DNA of 35,414 bases from Collimonas silvisoli (GTDB lineage Bacteria; Pseudomonadota; Gammaproteobacteria; Burkholderiales; Burkholderiaceae_D), in assembly GCF_018305005.1 (NCBI RefSeq), contig NZ_JAGQEG010000061.1, forward strand, positions 1-35,414. The letters are read 5' to 3'. The stretch's first letter is position 1; each line of letters opens with the position of its first letter. A model generated the notes under the pieces. It ran no database searches. It saw nothing but the letters and a program-made list of their open reading frames with translations, and was not told the origin of the DNA. The translations under genes were made by a program, and so were the position numbers. Positions 7,767 through 16,133 of the stretch are shown here, piece after piece.

Positions 7767-8690
7767 TTAAAAGTAGTAGCCGGCCTTGATGCGAAGGCGG
7801 CGTCTTTCAAAATCGTTATCGTAGGTTCGGCCGCCCACCAGCGTGCCTGGAACCGTATCGGCATGTGCATGCGCCCAAGGCATTTGTTCCAAAAAGGTCG
7901 CCGTCACAAAGAATTGCTTGCCGCCATAGTGCACGGTCGGGCCAAAATAGTAGCCGCTATTCGATTCGTTTTTGAAGTTATAGCTGTTGTACTCATGTTC
8001 GTTCAAGAGTTCAAATCCCGCCGCCCAGTTCGGCTTGAAGCGATAGGACACTGCGACGTTCGCATTGACATCGGTTTCTTCCTGCCAGCTTCTGCCGGAT
8101 GCTCTGGAGTCATCCGACAGATTCCGCCATTCAGGCGCATAGGTAAAGTTAAAAGCCATGGTCAGGCGGTCATCCAGGAAATTCTTTTGCAAGATGAGCT
8201 TGGTTTCCACTTCGCGGAAGCGGGGGCCGATGGTCGGCTCCACATAGAGCGCTACCCCGATGCCGTCGGTGTAGGGGCTAAGCAAACGGTAGATTGCTTC
8301 TGCCGAGACGCCGACAAAGCGTTTGTCACGGTAGCGCGCATTCGGATCGGGCTGATCGTCGGCAAACTGTTCGGGCGGTGTTGTCGCGCCATCGGGACCG
8401 TTGTGGTAGGCCGATGTCCAGTTATAGTTGCCGTACAGGGCCACCTGCAGCCGATCGGTAAGTCCGTATTCAACCTCGGTACGTCCTTCTACCTGGTCAT
8501 AACGGCCGGCGATTTTCTGGTGACGCCAGGTCATCCACTGCTCGACTTCCTTAGCTCCCTTTGGCAACAGGTCCGTCGTATAGACGTAAGCGAACTGACT
8601 TTCCTCGGCCAATGCAACGATATTGAATCCGCAATACAAGGTTAAGGCAGTGATAAGGAATGCGCCGCCGAAGCGGTGAGAGAGTGTCAT
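7767..8690 (-). CDS. DUF6662-type outer-membrane beta-barrel-like protein
   Basis: A 307-residue exported protein and first gene of the flavin operon. A signal peptide with cleavage after about VALA (residue 28) is followed by alternating aromatic beta-strand patterns (VEYGLTDRLQVALYGNYNW, GYYFGPTVHYGGKQFFVTAT). The C-terminus, RLRIKAGYYF, has the terminal Phe typical of outer-membrane barrels. KGAKEVEQWMTWRHQKIAGR just after the signal is characteristic of what I recall as DUF6662, whose function is unknown. There is no heme-binding CXXCH and no lipobox. The ATG at 8690 lacks a good Shine-Dalgarno. A candidate promoter with an overlapping dyad lies just upstream (8722-8768). It could be an outer-membrane component or substrate channel of the flavin system; this is inference from operon position. 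Confidence 0.82.
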   Translation of the reverse strand: MTLSHRFGGAFLITALTLYCGFNIVALAEESQFAYVYTTDLLPKGAKEVEQWMTWRHQKIAGRYDQVEGRTEVEYGLTDRLQVALYGNYNWTSAYHNGPDGATTPPEQFADDQPDPNARYRDKRFVGVSAEAIYRLLSPYTDGIGVALYVEPTIGPRFREVETKLILQKNFLDDRLTMAFNFTYAPEWRNLSDDSRASGRSWQEETDVNANVAVSYRFKPNWAAGFELLNEHEYNSYNFKNESNSGYYFGPTVHYGGKQFFVTATFLEQMPWAHAHADTVPGTLVGGRTYDNDFERRRLRIKAGYYF

Positions 8691-8721
8691 GATAGTTTTT
8701 ATTGCGGGCTGGAAAAACAGA

Positions 8722-8768
8722 ATAATAAACGCGAATCATTCTTTTTTACAATCAAAGAATTGTAAAAA
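8722..8768 (-). promoter_or_regulatory. Candidate promoter and operator dyad of the flavin operon
   Basis: Reading leftward, TTGTAA (8751-8746) and TATTAT (8727-8722) form a -35/-10 pair with an 18-bp spacer, placing transcription start about 25 bp before the DUF6662 ATG. A perfect dyad, TTTTTACAAT (8743-8752), N6, ATTGTAAAAA (8759-8768), overlaps the -35. Within the spacer, AATGATTC (plus strand GAATCATT, 8733-8740) resembles half of a Fur box, but the full 19-bp match is only about 11 of 19, so Fur control is weakly supported. Confidence 0.5.
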
Positions 8769-8925
8769 TCCGCGATGCTGCGTTTGCGGCTTAATCTGTT
8801 TGAGGAAGGGGTGTTTGCTACAGCCAGGCAGGTTGTTTGGGGCATTCCATCGGAGATGGTTAAAGTCTCATAGCCGGTCCCGGTGACTAGACTAGAGGGG
8901 GCACGGAATTTTTGTAATTCTTGCA

Positions 8926-8962
8926 TTGAAAAATTTCTCCACGAAAATTCCGTGGAGAAATT
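8926..8962 (-). terminator. Intrinsic terminator of betT
   Basis: A perfect 12-bp stem (arms 8932-8943 and 8951-8962, AATTTCTCCACG) has a 7-nt loop and, on the minus strand, is followed by a T run (8934-8927). It sits 21 bp past the betT stop. Confidence 0.85.
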
Positions 8963-8983
8963 CTGACAGCTTGCTAGTATCAA

Positions 8984-10579
8984 CTAAGCTTGCCTGGCGA
9001 CCTTCACAGCGGTTTTTACCGCAATTGCGGGTTTGAATTCCATGCGCAGAGTCTTCAACAGGCAAGCCATATACAGCACCAGCACCATGGAAAACGGCAG
9101 CGACGCCAGTACGATCGTGGTTTGAATCGCACTGATGTTATCCGCAAACATCAAGCCGACGGTGACCGCCATGATCAGCGCCGACCAGAAAATACGCAGC
9201 CAGTGCGGCGCATCGGCGTCGGCATCATGATCACTGCCGCTGCCGCGCACCGATAAATTGGCCAGCATCACGGCGCCCGAGTCGGCCGGTGTCAAAAACA
9301 GCACGAAGCCGACGAAAATCGCCACGCCCGACATCGCCGTGCCAAACGGGTAGTGCGCCAGCAGCATGTACATGGTCATGGCCGGCTGCTCCAGTGCGGT
9401 CCGGCTCAATTCAGTGGCGCCGTGGCTAATCAGCAGATCCAGGGCGCTGTTGCCGAACACCGAGAGCCATGCCAGCGTGAACGCCAACGGCAGCAACAGC
9501 ACGCCGGTCACCACTTCGCGAATGGTGCGTCCGCGTGAGATGCGGGCAATAAACAGGCCGACGAACGGCGCCCAGGAGATCCACCAGGCCCAATAGAACA
9601 GCGTCCACTTGCCGAGCCAGTCGCTAGGCCGGTCATAGGCATACAGGTCAAAAGTCTTGCCGACGAAGTTGCTGATGTAATCGCCCAGATTCTGGGTCAT
9701 TGCGTTCAGCAAATGCAGCGTCGGTCCCATGCTCAGTACAAAAAGCAGCAAGCTGGCAAACAGCAGCACATTCAGATTCGACAAACGGCGGATACCGACT
9801 TCGACGCCGGAAATCGCGGCCAGGGTCGCCACTATCGTCATCACGATGATCACCGCCAGCAGCGTGCCATGGCTGTTTTGCAGGCCGAACAGGTGTTCCA
9901 GGCCGGCGCTGATCTGCAGCGAACCTATGCCCAGGTTGCTGACCAGGCCCAGCACGGTAACCACGATGCCGAAACAATCGACAGCGTGGCCGGCGACGCC
10001 ATGGACGCGCTCGCCGAGCAAGGGATACAGCGCGCTACGCAACGCCAGAGGCTGCTTGTGGCGATACGCAAAGTAGCCTAGCGCTACCGCGATCAGCGCA
10101 TAAATAGCCCAGCCATGCAGGCCCCAATGCAGGAAGGTCAAGGTCATCGCCTGGCTGGCGGCCGCCGGCGTTGCGGCCGCACCCTGTGGCGGATACAGAT
10201 AATGGGTCAAGGGTTCAGAGGCGCCGAAATAGAGCAGGGAAATGCCGATGCCGGACGAGAACAGCATGCCGGCCCAGGCGCCGTAGCTAAAGGCCGGCTG
10301 TTCGTCGTCCGCTCCCAGTTTTATTTTGCCGTAAGGCGATAGCGCCAGCCAGATGATGAAGCCAAGGTAAGCGGCGACCACCAGTATGTAGTACCAGCCG
10401 AAGCTGTTGGCCAGCGTGATTTGCGCGCCCGACAGCCAAACGGTCGAGGCTTGCGGGAAGGCGATGATGACAATGGTGAAGGCGATGATCAGTAATGCTG
10501 ACGAAAAGAAAACAGGGCGGTTGAGTTTGTTCTTGCCCGACTGATGGCCAGCGGCGGTAGCGGCGGCGCTCATTTGCAT
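8984..10579 (-). CDS. betT: BCCT-family choline/glycine betaine transporter
   Basis: A 531-residue inner-membrane importer with about 12 helices, normal for the family. The diagnostic BCCT segment is present as LGKWTLFYWAWWISWAPFVG, followed by ISRGRTIREVVTGVLLLP. The Trp residues of this segment build the aromatic cage for trimethylammonium substrates. The gene is divergent from betI-betB-betA across a BetI-like operator, as in E. coli, so choline is the likely substrate. The C-terminal tail after the last helix is short (about 20 residues), so the long osmosensing tail known from E. coli BetT is absent. Start: ATG 10579 (10573 equally possible). The open frame extends to 10768 but would run through the operator/promoter, so it is rejected. 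No strong Shine-Dalgarno is visible. Confidence 0.93.
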   Translation of the reverse strand: MQMSAAATAAGHQSGKNKLNRPVFFSSALLIIAFTIVIIAFPQASTVWLSGAQITLANSFGWYYILVVAAYLGFIIWLALSPYGKIKLGADDEQPAFSYGAWAGMLFSSGIGISLLYFGASEPLTHYLYPPQGAAATPAAASQAMTLTFLHWGLHGWAIYALIAVALGYFAYRHKQPLALRSALYPLLGERVHGVAGHAVDCFGIVVTVLGLVSNLGIGSLQISAGLEHLFGLQNSHGTLLAVIIVMTIVATLAAISGVEVGIRRLSNLNVLLFASLLLFVLSMGPTLHLLNAMTQNLGDYISNFVGKTFDLYAYDRPSDWLGKWTLFYWAWWISWAPFVGLFIARISRGRTIREVVTGVLLLPLAFTLAWLSVFGNSALDLLISHGATELSRTALEQPAMTMYMLLAHYPFGTAMSGVAIFVGFVLFLTPADSGAVMLANLSVRGSGSDHDADADAPHWLRIFWSALIMAVTVGLMFADNISAIQTTIVLASLPFSMVLVLYMACLLKTLRMEFKPAIAVKTAVKVARQA

Positions 10580-10745
10580 TGCCCGCGGTGGTTTGGTGTG
10601 CTTGCCTGGCCAGGCTGTCTCATCGTTTCTGCGTTTGTTCGATGTTGCATTTAAATAAACCTCATTCCGATTCTGTTGCCGGTACTTTGATCTGATTTTT
10701 GTTTTTAAAAAGAACACATTGTGCTGCCATCGACAGCCTAAACTT

Positions 10746-10771
10746 AAATTGATTGAACGTCCAATCAATTT
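10746..10771. promoter_or_regulatory. BetI operator
   Basis: A nearly perfect 26-bp palindrome, matching its reverse complement at 24 of 26 positions, has inner arms ATTGATTG and CAATCAAT around AACGTC. It closely resembles the choline-responsive BetI sites known from enterobacteria and vibrios (TTGATTGGACGTTCAA-type). It lies between betT and betI, overlapping the betI -35, so BetI should repress both directions until choline binds. Confidence 0.88.
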
Positions 10772-10781
10772 AAATTATACT
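10753..10781 (+). promoter_or_regulatory. Sigma-70 promoter of betIBA
   Basis: TTGAAC (10753-10758) and TATACT (10776-10781) are separated by exactly 17 bp. The -35 lies inside the BetI palindrome. Confidence 0.7.
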
Positions 10782-10836
10782 GAATTCAGGCAACGGCTGG
10801 GCAGGCCGCTTTTCGCCGACGTTTTGGGAGAGTAAG

Positions 10837-11445
10837 TTGAGGAAAAGAAACGAGATGCTGCCGCTGCGCCGCAAGCAGCTGATCCAGGCCACGCTGGAAG
10901 TGATAGACCGGGTTGGGCTGGCTGATGCAACGATTGCCCTGATTGCCAAACAAGCCGGTTTGTCGACCGGGATCATCAGCCATTATTTCGGCGACAAGAG
11001 CGGCTTGCTGGAAGCCACCATGCGCCAGATCCTGCGCGATCTGAGAGAAGACACCCTGCGCCGCCGCAGCGAATCCACGGCAGACACCGCCACCCATTTG
11101 CGCGCCATCGTCGACGCTAACTTTAACGACAGCCAGGTCAGCGGCCCGGTCATGAAAACCTGGCTGGCGTTCTGGTCGTCCAGCATGCATCAGGAATCGC
11201 TGCGCAGATTGCAGCATGTGAATGACCGCCGCCTGCATTCCAACCTGTGCTGCCAGTTTTTACGCGAACTGCCGCTGGCGCAAGCGCGTCATGCCGCGCG
11301 CGGCCTGGCGGCGATGATCGATGGCTTGTGGTTGCGCGGTTCCTTGTCCGGCGCCGCCTTCGACGCCGGTGCGGCACGCCAGCTGGCCTACGAATATCTG
11401 GATCAACAATTGGCAAAGAAAATCGACGCTGTTGCAGCGGCTTGA
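10837..11445 (+). CDS. betI: Choline-responsive TetR-family repressor BetI
   Basis: A 202-residue repressor of glycine-betaine synthesis. The N-terminal helix-turn-helix is clear: [55 protein letters not shown]. The STGIISHYF recognition helix is the BetI hallmark. The ligand-binding C-terminal domain has [20 protein letters not shown] and [15 protein letters not shown], again BetI-like. Start: TTG at 10837 with GGGAGA (10826-10831) upstream. It gives [12 protein letters not shown], which aligns with the usual BetI N-terminus (M-P-K-x-G-M-x-P-x-R-R) in length, so TTG is preferred over the ATG at 10855. First gene of betI-betB-betA; the 41-bp gap to betB has no terminator. Confidence 0.95.
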   Translation: MRKRNEMLPLRRKQLIQATLEVIDRVGLADATIALIAKQAGLSTGIISHYFGDKSGLLEATMRQILRDLREDTLRRRSESTADTATHLRAIVDANFNDSQVSGPVMKTWLAFWSSSMHQESLRRLQHVNDRRLHSNLCCQFLRELPLAQARHAARGLAAMIDGLWLRGSLSGAAFDAGAARQLAYEYLDQQLAKKIDAVAAA

Positions 11446-11486
11446 TCTTTGACCTGTCTGATAGAAACCCTTTGAGGAGAATTTAC

Positions 11487-12959
11487 ATGCCTGTTTTCAA
11501 GCTACAACAACTATACATCGGCGGCCGCCGGGTCGACGCCAGCGGCAGTGATACTTTTCAGACCATTAATCCTGCCAATGGCGAAGTGCTGGCCGAAGTG
11601 CAGCGCGCCACCAAGGCCGATGTCGACCGCGCCGTCGCCAGTGCACAGCAAGGCCAGCGCGAATGGGCCGCCCAAACCGCCATGCAGCGCTCGCGGGTAC
11701 TGCGCCGTGCGGTAGCGATCCTGCGTGAACGCAATGACGAATTGGCCGAACTGGAAACCCTGGATACCGGCAAGGCCTTGTCGGAAACACGCGCCGTCGA
11801 TATCGTCACCGGCGCCGATGTGCTGGAGTATTACGCCGGCCTGGTGCCGTCGATAGAAGGCACCCAGATCCCGTTGCGCGAAAGTTCGTTTGTCTACACC
11901 CGCCGTGAGCCGCTGGGGGTAGTGGCCGGCATCGGCGCCTGGAATTATCCGATCCAGATCGCCTTGTGGAAATCGGCGCCGGCGCTGGCTGCCGGCAATG
12001 CGATGATTTTCAAGCCTAGCGAAGTGACGCCGCTGAGCACGCTCAAGCTGGCCGAAATCTATACCGAAGCAGGTTTGCCGGATGGCGTCTTCAATGTGCT
12101 GACCGGCAGCGGCCGTGAAGTCGGCAGCTGGCTCACCGAGCATGCCGGCATCGAAAAAATATCGTTCACCGGCGGCACCGCCACCGGCAAGAAAGTGATG
12201 GCCAGCGCCTCCAGCTCGACCTTGAAGGAAGTCACCATGGAGCTGGGCGGCAAGTCACCGCTGATCGTGTTTGCCGACGCCGATCTGGAGCGTGCCGCCG
12301 ATGTCGCCGTGATGGCCAATTTCTACAGTTCGGGCCAGGTGTGCACCAACGGCACCCGGGTGTTTGTGCATAGCTCGATCAAGGCGGCGTTTGAAGCCAA
12401 GGTATTGGAACGAGTAGCGCGTATCCGTCTCGGCAATCCGCTCGACATGCACACCAACTTCGGCCCGCTGGTCAGTTTCCCGCATATGGATAGCGTGCTG
12501 TCTTACATCGAATCTGGCCGTGCCGAAGGCGCACGCCTGTTGATCGGCGGCCAGCGCGAAATCGGCGGCGCCTATGCCAAGGGTGCTTATGTGCAGCCGA
12601 CCGTGTTCACCGATTGCCGCGACGACATGAAGATCGTCCGCGAAGAAATCTTCGGCCCGGTCATGAGCATCCTCAGCTTCGATGAAGAGGACGAAGTGAT
12701 CCGCCGCGCCAACGACACCGAATACGGTCTGGCGGCCGGCCTGATGACAGAAAACCTGAGCCGCGCGCATCGCGTCATCCATCAGTTGGAAGCGGGTATC
12801 TGCTGGATCAATACCTGGGGCGAATCGGCGGCAGAGATGCCGGTTGGCGGTTACAAGCAATCCGGCGTCGGCCGTGAGAACGGTTTGACCACGCTGGAGC
12901 ATTACACACGCATCAAATCGATTCAAGTGGAGCTGGGCGCTTATACCTCGGTGTTCTGA
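11487..12959 (+). CDS. betB: Betaine aldehyde dehydrogenase
   Basis: A 490-residue cytoplasmic enzyme oxidising betaine aldehyde to glycine betaine with NAD(P). The aldehyde dehydrogenase fold shows [20 protein letters not shown] (about 148-167), [19 protein letters not shown] (coenzyme loop), the general base in MELGGKSP (Glu252) and the nucleophile in [13 protein letters not shown] (Cys286). These numbers equal those of the characterised Pseudomonas BetB. The length is standard. Start: ATG 11487 with TTGAGGAGA upstream; the open frame reaching back to 11247 overlaps betI and is rejected. It sits between betI and betA in the usual order. Confidence 0.97.
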   Translation: MPVFKLQQLYIGGRRVDASGSDTFQTINPANGEVLAEVQRATKADVDRAVASAQQGQREWAAQTAMQRSRVLRRAVAILRERNDELAELETLDTGKALSETRAVDIVTGADVLEYYAGLVPSIEGTQIPLRESSFVYTRREPLGVVAGIGAWNYPIQIALWKSAPALAAGNAMIFKPSEVTPLSTLKLAEIYTEAGLPDGVFNVLTGSGREVGSWLTEHAGIEKISFTGGTATGKKVMASASSSTLKEVTMELGGKSPLIVFADADLERAADVAVMANFYSSGQVCTNGTRVFVHSSIKAAFEAKVLERVARIRLGNPLDMHTNFGPLVSFPHMDSVLSYIESGRAEGARLLIGGQREIGGAYAKGAYVQPTVFTDCRDDMKIVREEIFGPVMSILSFDEEDEVIRRANDTEYGLAAGLMTENLSRAHRVIHQLEAGICWINTWGESAAEMPVGGYKQSGVGRENGLTTLEHYTRIKSIQVELGAYTSVF

Positions 12960-13032
12960 GCACCGTTCTCCAGCGCAACGTCCATGTTTTACAACGATGC
13001 CGCATCGCCGGCATCGGCAAGGAAGGATCATT

Positions 13033-14712
13033 ATGCAGCAAGCAAAAGAATACGATTACATCATCATCGGCGCCGGTTCGGCAGGCAATGTTCTGGCGAC
13101 ACGATTGACCGAGGACGGCGGCACCAGCGTGCTGTTGCTGGAAGCCGGCGGTCCCGATTACCGTTTCGATTTCCGTACCCAGATGCCGGCGGCGCTGGCG
13201 TTCCCATTGCAGGGCAGGCGTTATAACTGGGCCTATGAAACCGATCCGGAACCGCACATGAATGGCCGCCGCATGGAGTGCGGCCGTGGCAAGGGCTTGG
13301 GCGGCTCGTCGCTGATCAACGGCATGTGCTACATCCGCGGCAACGCGCTGGACTACGATCACTGGGCCAAACGGCCAGGGCTGGAAAGCTGGTCCTACCT
13401 GGATTGCCTGCCGTATTTCAAGAAAGCCGAAACCCGCGACATCGGCGGCAACGATTATCACGGCGGCGACGGTCCGGTCAGCGTGACCACGCCGAAGAGC
13501 GGCAACAACGTGCTCTACCATGCAATGGTGGAGGCCGGCGTGCAAGCAGGTTATCCGCGCACCGATGATCTCAACGGTTATCAGCAGGAGGGCTTCGGCC
13601 CGATGGATCGCACCACGACTCCGCACGGGCGGCGCGCCAGTACCGCGCGCGGTTATCTCGACCAAGCGCGGGCCCGTCCTAATCTGACCATCGTCACGCA
13701 CGCACTGACCGACCGCATACTGTTTGCCGGCAAACGCGCCGTCGGCGTCGCCTGGCTGCATAACGATCAGCCAGATCAACAACATACGGCGCAAGCCAGG
13801 CGCGAAGTGCTGCTGTGTTCGGGTGCGATCGCCTCGCCGCAGATCCTGCAGCGCTCCGGCGTCGGACCGGCGCAGCTGCTGCGTCAGCACGATATTCCCG
13901 TGGTGCTCGATTTGCCCGGCGTCGGCGCCAATTTGCAGGACCATCTGGAAATCTATCAGCAATACGAATGCAAGCAGCCGGTCTCGCTGGCGCCGGCGCT
14001 GAAACCGTGGAATCAGCCGCAAATCGGCGCCGAGTGGTTGTTGATGGGGACCGGCATCGGCGCCAGCAATCAATTCGAAGCCGGTGGTTTCATTCGCAGC
14101 GACGATAGTTTCGAGTGGCCGAATATCCAGTATCACTTCTTGCCGGTAGCGATCAATTACAACGGCAGCAATCCGATCAAGGTCCACAGCTTCCAGGCGC
14201 ACATGGGATCGATGCGTTCGCCGAGCCGTGGCCGGATCCATCTGCGCTCGAAAGATCCGCGCCAGCATCCGAGCATTTTGTTCAACTACATGTCGACCGA
14301 GCAGGATTGGCAGGAATTCCGCAACGGTATCCGGATCACGCGCGACATCATTGCGCAACAGGCGTTGTCAGCCTATGCCGGCCGCGAAATTTCGCCGGGC
14401 GTCCAGGTTCAGACCGATGCCGAGCTGGATGCTTTCGTGCGCCAGCACGCCGAAACCGCTTTCCATCCATCCTGTTCCAACGCCATGGGCTACGACGAGA
14501 TGGCGGTGGTGGATAGCGAGGGGCGGGTGCATGGCTTGCAAGGCCTGCGCGTGGTCGATGCCTCGATCATGCCGCAGATCACCACCGGCAACCTGAATGC
14601 ACCGACCATCATGATCGCTGAAAAAATCGCCGATCAGATTCGCGGGCGGCAACCGTTGCCGCGGGTGGAAGTGCCGTATTACGTCGCTGGCGACAAGCCG
14701 GCACGGCAATAA
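13033..14712 (+). CDS. betA: Choline dehydrogenase
   Basis: A 559-residue GMC-family flavoprotein that oxidises choline to betaine aldehyde, membrane-associated and feeding the respiratory chain. The FAD-binding motif [16 protein letters not shown] is at about 10-25, the GMC signature [20 protein letters not shown] around 95-114, and the second signature [16 protein letters not shown] near 270-285. The catalytic His lies in HPSCSNAMG (about 478), and the C-terminal FAD-contact region is [19 protein letters not shown]. Start: ATG 13033 with GGAAGGA upstream. Length and motifs match bacterial BetA. The gene ends 9 bp from the convergent MFS gene with no obvious terminator between, so read-through in either direction is possible. 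Confidence 0.96.
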   Translation: MQQAKEYDYIIIGAGSAGNVLATRLTEDGGTSVLLLEAGGPDYRFDFRTQMPAALAFPLQGRRYNWAYETDPEPHMNGRRMECGRGKGLGGSSLINGMCYIRGNALDYDHWAKRPGLESWSYLDCLPYFKKAETRDIGGNDYHGGDGPVSVTTPKSGNNVLYHAMVEAGVQAGYPRTDDLNGYQQEGFGPMDRTTTPHGRRASTARGYLDQARARPNLTIVTHALTDRILFAGKRAVGVAWLHNDQPDQQHTAQARREVLLCSGAIASPQILQRSGVGPAQLLRQHDIPVVLDLPGVGANLQDHLEIYQQYECKQPVSLAPALKPWNQPQIGAEWLLMGTGIGASNQFEAGGFIRSDDSFEWPNIQYHFLPVAINYNGSNPIKVHSFQAHMGSMRSPSRGRIHLRSKDPRQHPSILFNYMSTEQDWQEFRNGIRITRDIIAQQALSAYAGREISPGVQVQTDAELDAFVRQHAETAFHPSCSNAMGYDEMAVVDSEGRVHGLQGLRVVDASIMPQITTGNLNAPTIMIAEKIADQIRGRQPLPRVEVPYYVAGDKPARQ

Positions 14713-14721
14713 TCTTCCGTG

Positions 14722-15984
14722 TCAGGCCTGTTGGAATGTGGCGATGAGCAGCGCTGCCATGGCATAGGCGATACCGGCCAGGCAGACGCCGCTCCAGCCG
14801 CCCATGACCCAGGCCAGCGCCGCGCTCGCCGCGCCCAGTGCGCCGCCAACGAAGAAAATGCCAACGAACAAACCGTTCAAACGGCCGCGCGCTTCCGCTT
14901 GCAGCAGGTTGATGGCGCGCCGGCCCAGGGTTTGATCGGTGGTTACGCCGGCGTCCAATCCGACGGCGGCGAGCACCAGCATGCCTAGCGCCAGCCAGGG
15001 ATGCAGGGCGATGGCAAAACCGCCCCAGCCGGCGCCAGCCACGCCCGCCAGCAGCAGCGCAGCTATCATCAGCAGATGCGCGGCCAGGGTGGCGGGCCGG
15101 GTCCAGCCGCGATCGCCGATGCGGCCGGCCAGTGGTGCGGCTACTGCGCCGGCAGCGCCTGCCAACGCGAACAAGGCGATATGGCGCTGGTTCATGTCGA
15201 AGGGCTGCTGCGTCAGAAGCAGGGCGACCGCCGTCCAGAACAGGCTGAAGGTGGCCATCCCCAGCGCTGCGGTAAGCGCACGCCGGCGCAGCACCGGCTG
15301 GCTGCACAGCAAACCCCATAGCGATTTGAGCAAAGCCAGATAAGACAGGCCGGCCGCAGGCTGGCGTTGCGGCAGCGTAAGGCTCAGGGTTGCCGCTACC
15401 AGGGAGATCGAGATCGTCAGCACCAGGTATAGCAGGCGCCAGCCGCCCGCATCCAGCAACAGGCTGGCCAGCGGCCGCGACAGCAAAATGCCGAACATCA
15501 GGCCGCTCATCACATTGCCCACCACCTTGCCGCGATGCGCTTCGCAAGCCATCAGGGCCGCCAGCGGCACCATGATCTGGATTGCGCTGGAGGCAGCGCC
15601 GGCCAAAAAAATCGCCAGCAGGAACAGCCAGCCGGAAGTCGACAGCGTGGCCGCCGCCAGCGCCAGGGCGCAGCAAGCCAGCAGGCGCACGATCAAACTG
15701 CGGTTTTCCAGCAGGTCGGCTAACGGCACCAGCAACACCAAGCCAGTGGCATAACCCAGTTGCGGCAACATGGCGACCATGCCGCTCAAGTGCGCATCCA
15801 GACCCAGCGCAGCGGCAATAGGGCCGATCAGCGTCTGTGTCGCGAATAAATTAATCACGGTGATACCGACTGCGGTGGCGAACAACAGTTGCAGCGCAAC
15901 GGGAATGCCATTGCCGGCGCTGCGGGTGGCGCTAGATTGGGAGGTAGCGTAGGTGGCGCTTGAGGGGAGTCGAGGTGCGGTCAT
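14722..15984 (-). CDS. MFS transporter, probable exporter
   Basis: A 420-residue major-facilitator protein with 12 hydrophobic segments. Motif-A-like sequence LVPLADLLENRSLIVRL follows helix 2, and helices 4-6 contain GAASSAIQIMVPLAAL and HRGKVVGNVMSGLMFGILLS. The loop-8 region has PLAGRIGDRG. This resembles the YgaY/NepI-type proton-linked efflux proteins, but the substrate cannot be read from sequence. The ATG at 15984 (GAAGA upstream) was chosen because it precedes a short, Ser/Thr/Ala-rich cytoplasmic head; an earlier ATG at 16047 would add 21 unrelated residues. It is divergent from a LysR gene, the usual layout for a regulator and its target exporter. Confidence 0.9.
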   Translation of the reverse strand: MTAPRLPSSATYATSQSSATRSAGNGIPVALQLLFATAVGITVINLFATQTLIGPIAAALGLDAHLSGMVAMLPQLGYATGLVLLVPLADLLENRSLIVRLLACCALALAAATLSTSGWLFLLAIFLAGAASSAIQIMVPLAALMACEAHRGKVVGNVMSGLMFGILLSRPLASLLLDAGGWRLLYLVLTISISLVAATLSLTLPQRQPAAGLSYLALLKSLWGLLCSQPVLRRRALTAALGMATFSLFWTAVALLLTQQPFDMNQRHIALFALAGAAGAVAAPLAGRIGDRGWTRPATLAAHLLMIAALLLAGVAGAGWGGFAIALHPWLALGMLVLAAVGLDAGVTTDQTLGRRAINLLQAEARGRLNGLFVGIFFVGGALGAASAALAWVMGGWSGVCLAGIAYAMAALLIATFQQA

Positions 15985-16072
15985 AGCATTCTTCGCGAGG
16001 GCGGGCAGCGGTGTCGGCGGAGTCCTATTCCTGGCAGCCCGTTTCAATGCACCGATTGTGCATCTGCGATGT

Positions 16073-16111
16073 TTATGCTACAAGTGAATTATTGTCATAA
16101 ATATTATGCTA
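16073..16111. promoter_or_regulatory. Candidate LysR binding region
   Basis: Direct repeats TTATGCTA at 16073-16080 and 16104-16111 are 31 bp apart, close to three helical turns. A perfect inverted repeat, CATAA-ATA-TTATG, is at 16096-16108. All lie in the A+T-rich 149-bp gap between the MFS and LysR genes. Confidence 0.5.
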
Positions 16112-16133
16112 ATTTGTTTGTGAAAATTCATCC

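Noticed and set aside
8699-8926. Possible 75-codon minus-strand ORF between betT and the DUF6662 gene
   Set aside because: Its start lies in the T run of the betT terminator, its end overlaps the flavin operon promoter, and the peptide has no recognisable motif. It could still be a leader peptide, but nothing supports it.
8800-8930. Possible FMN riboswitch before the flavin operon
   Set aside because: Checked because of the flavin genes. The conserved RFN core (such as the AGGGUGAAAUUCCC-type segment) is absent, and the candidate promoter lies downstream of this stretch.
12913-14358. 481-codon open frame antisense to betA
   Set aside because: Shadow frame; betA motifs and the betIBA operon explain the region.
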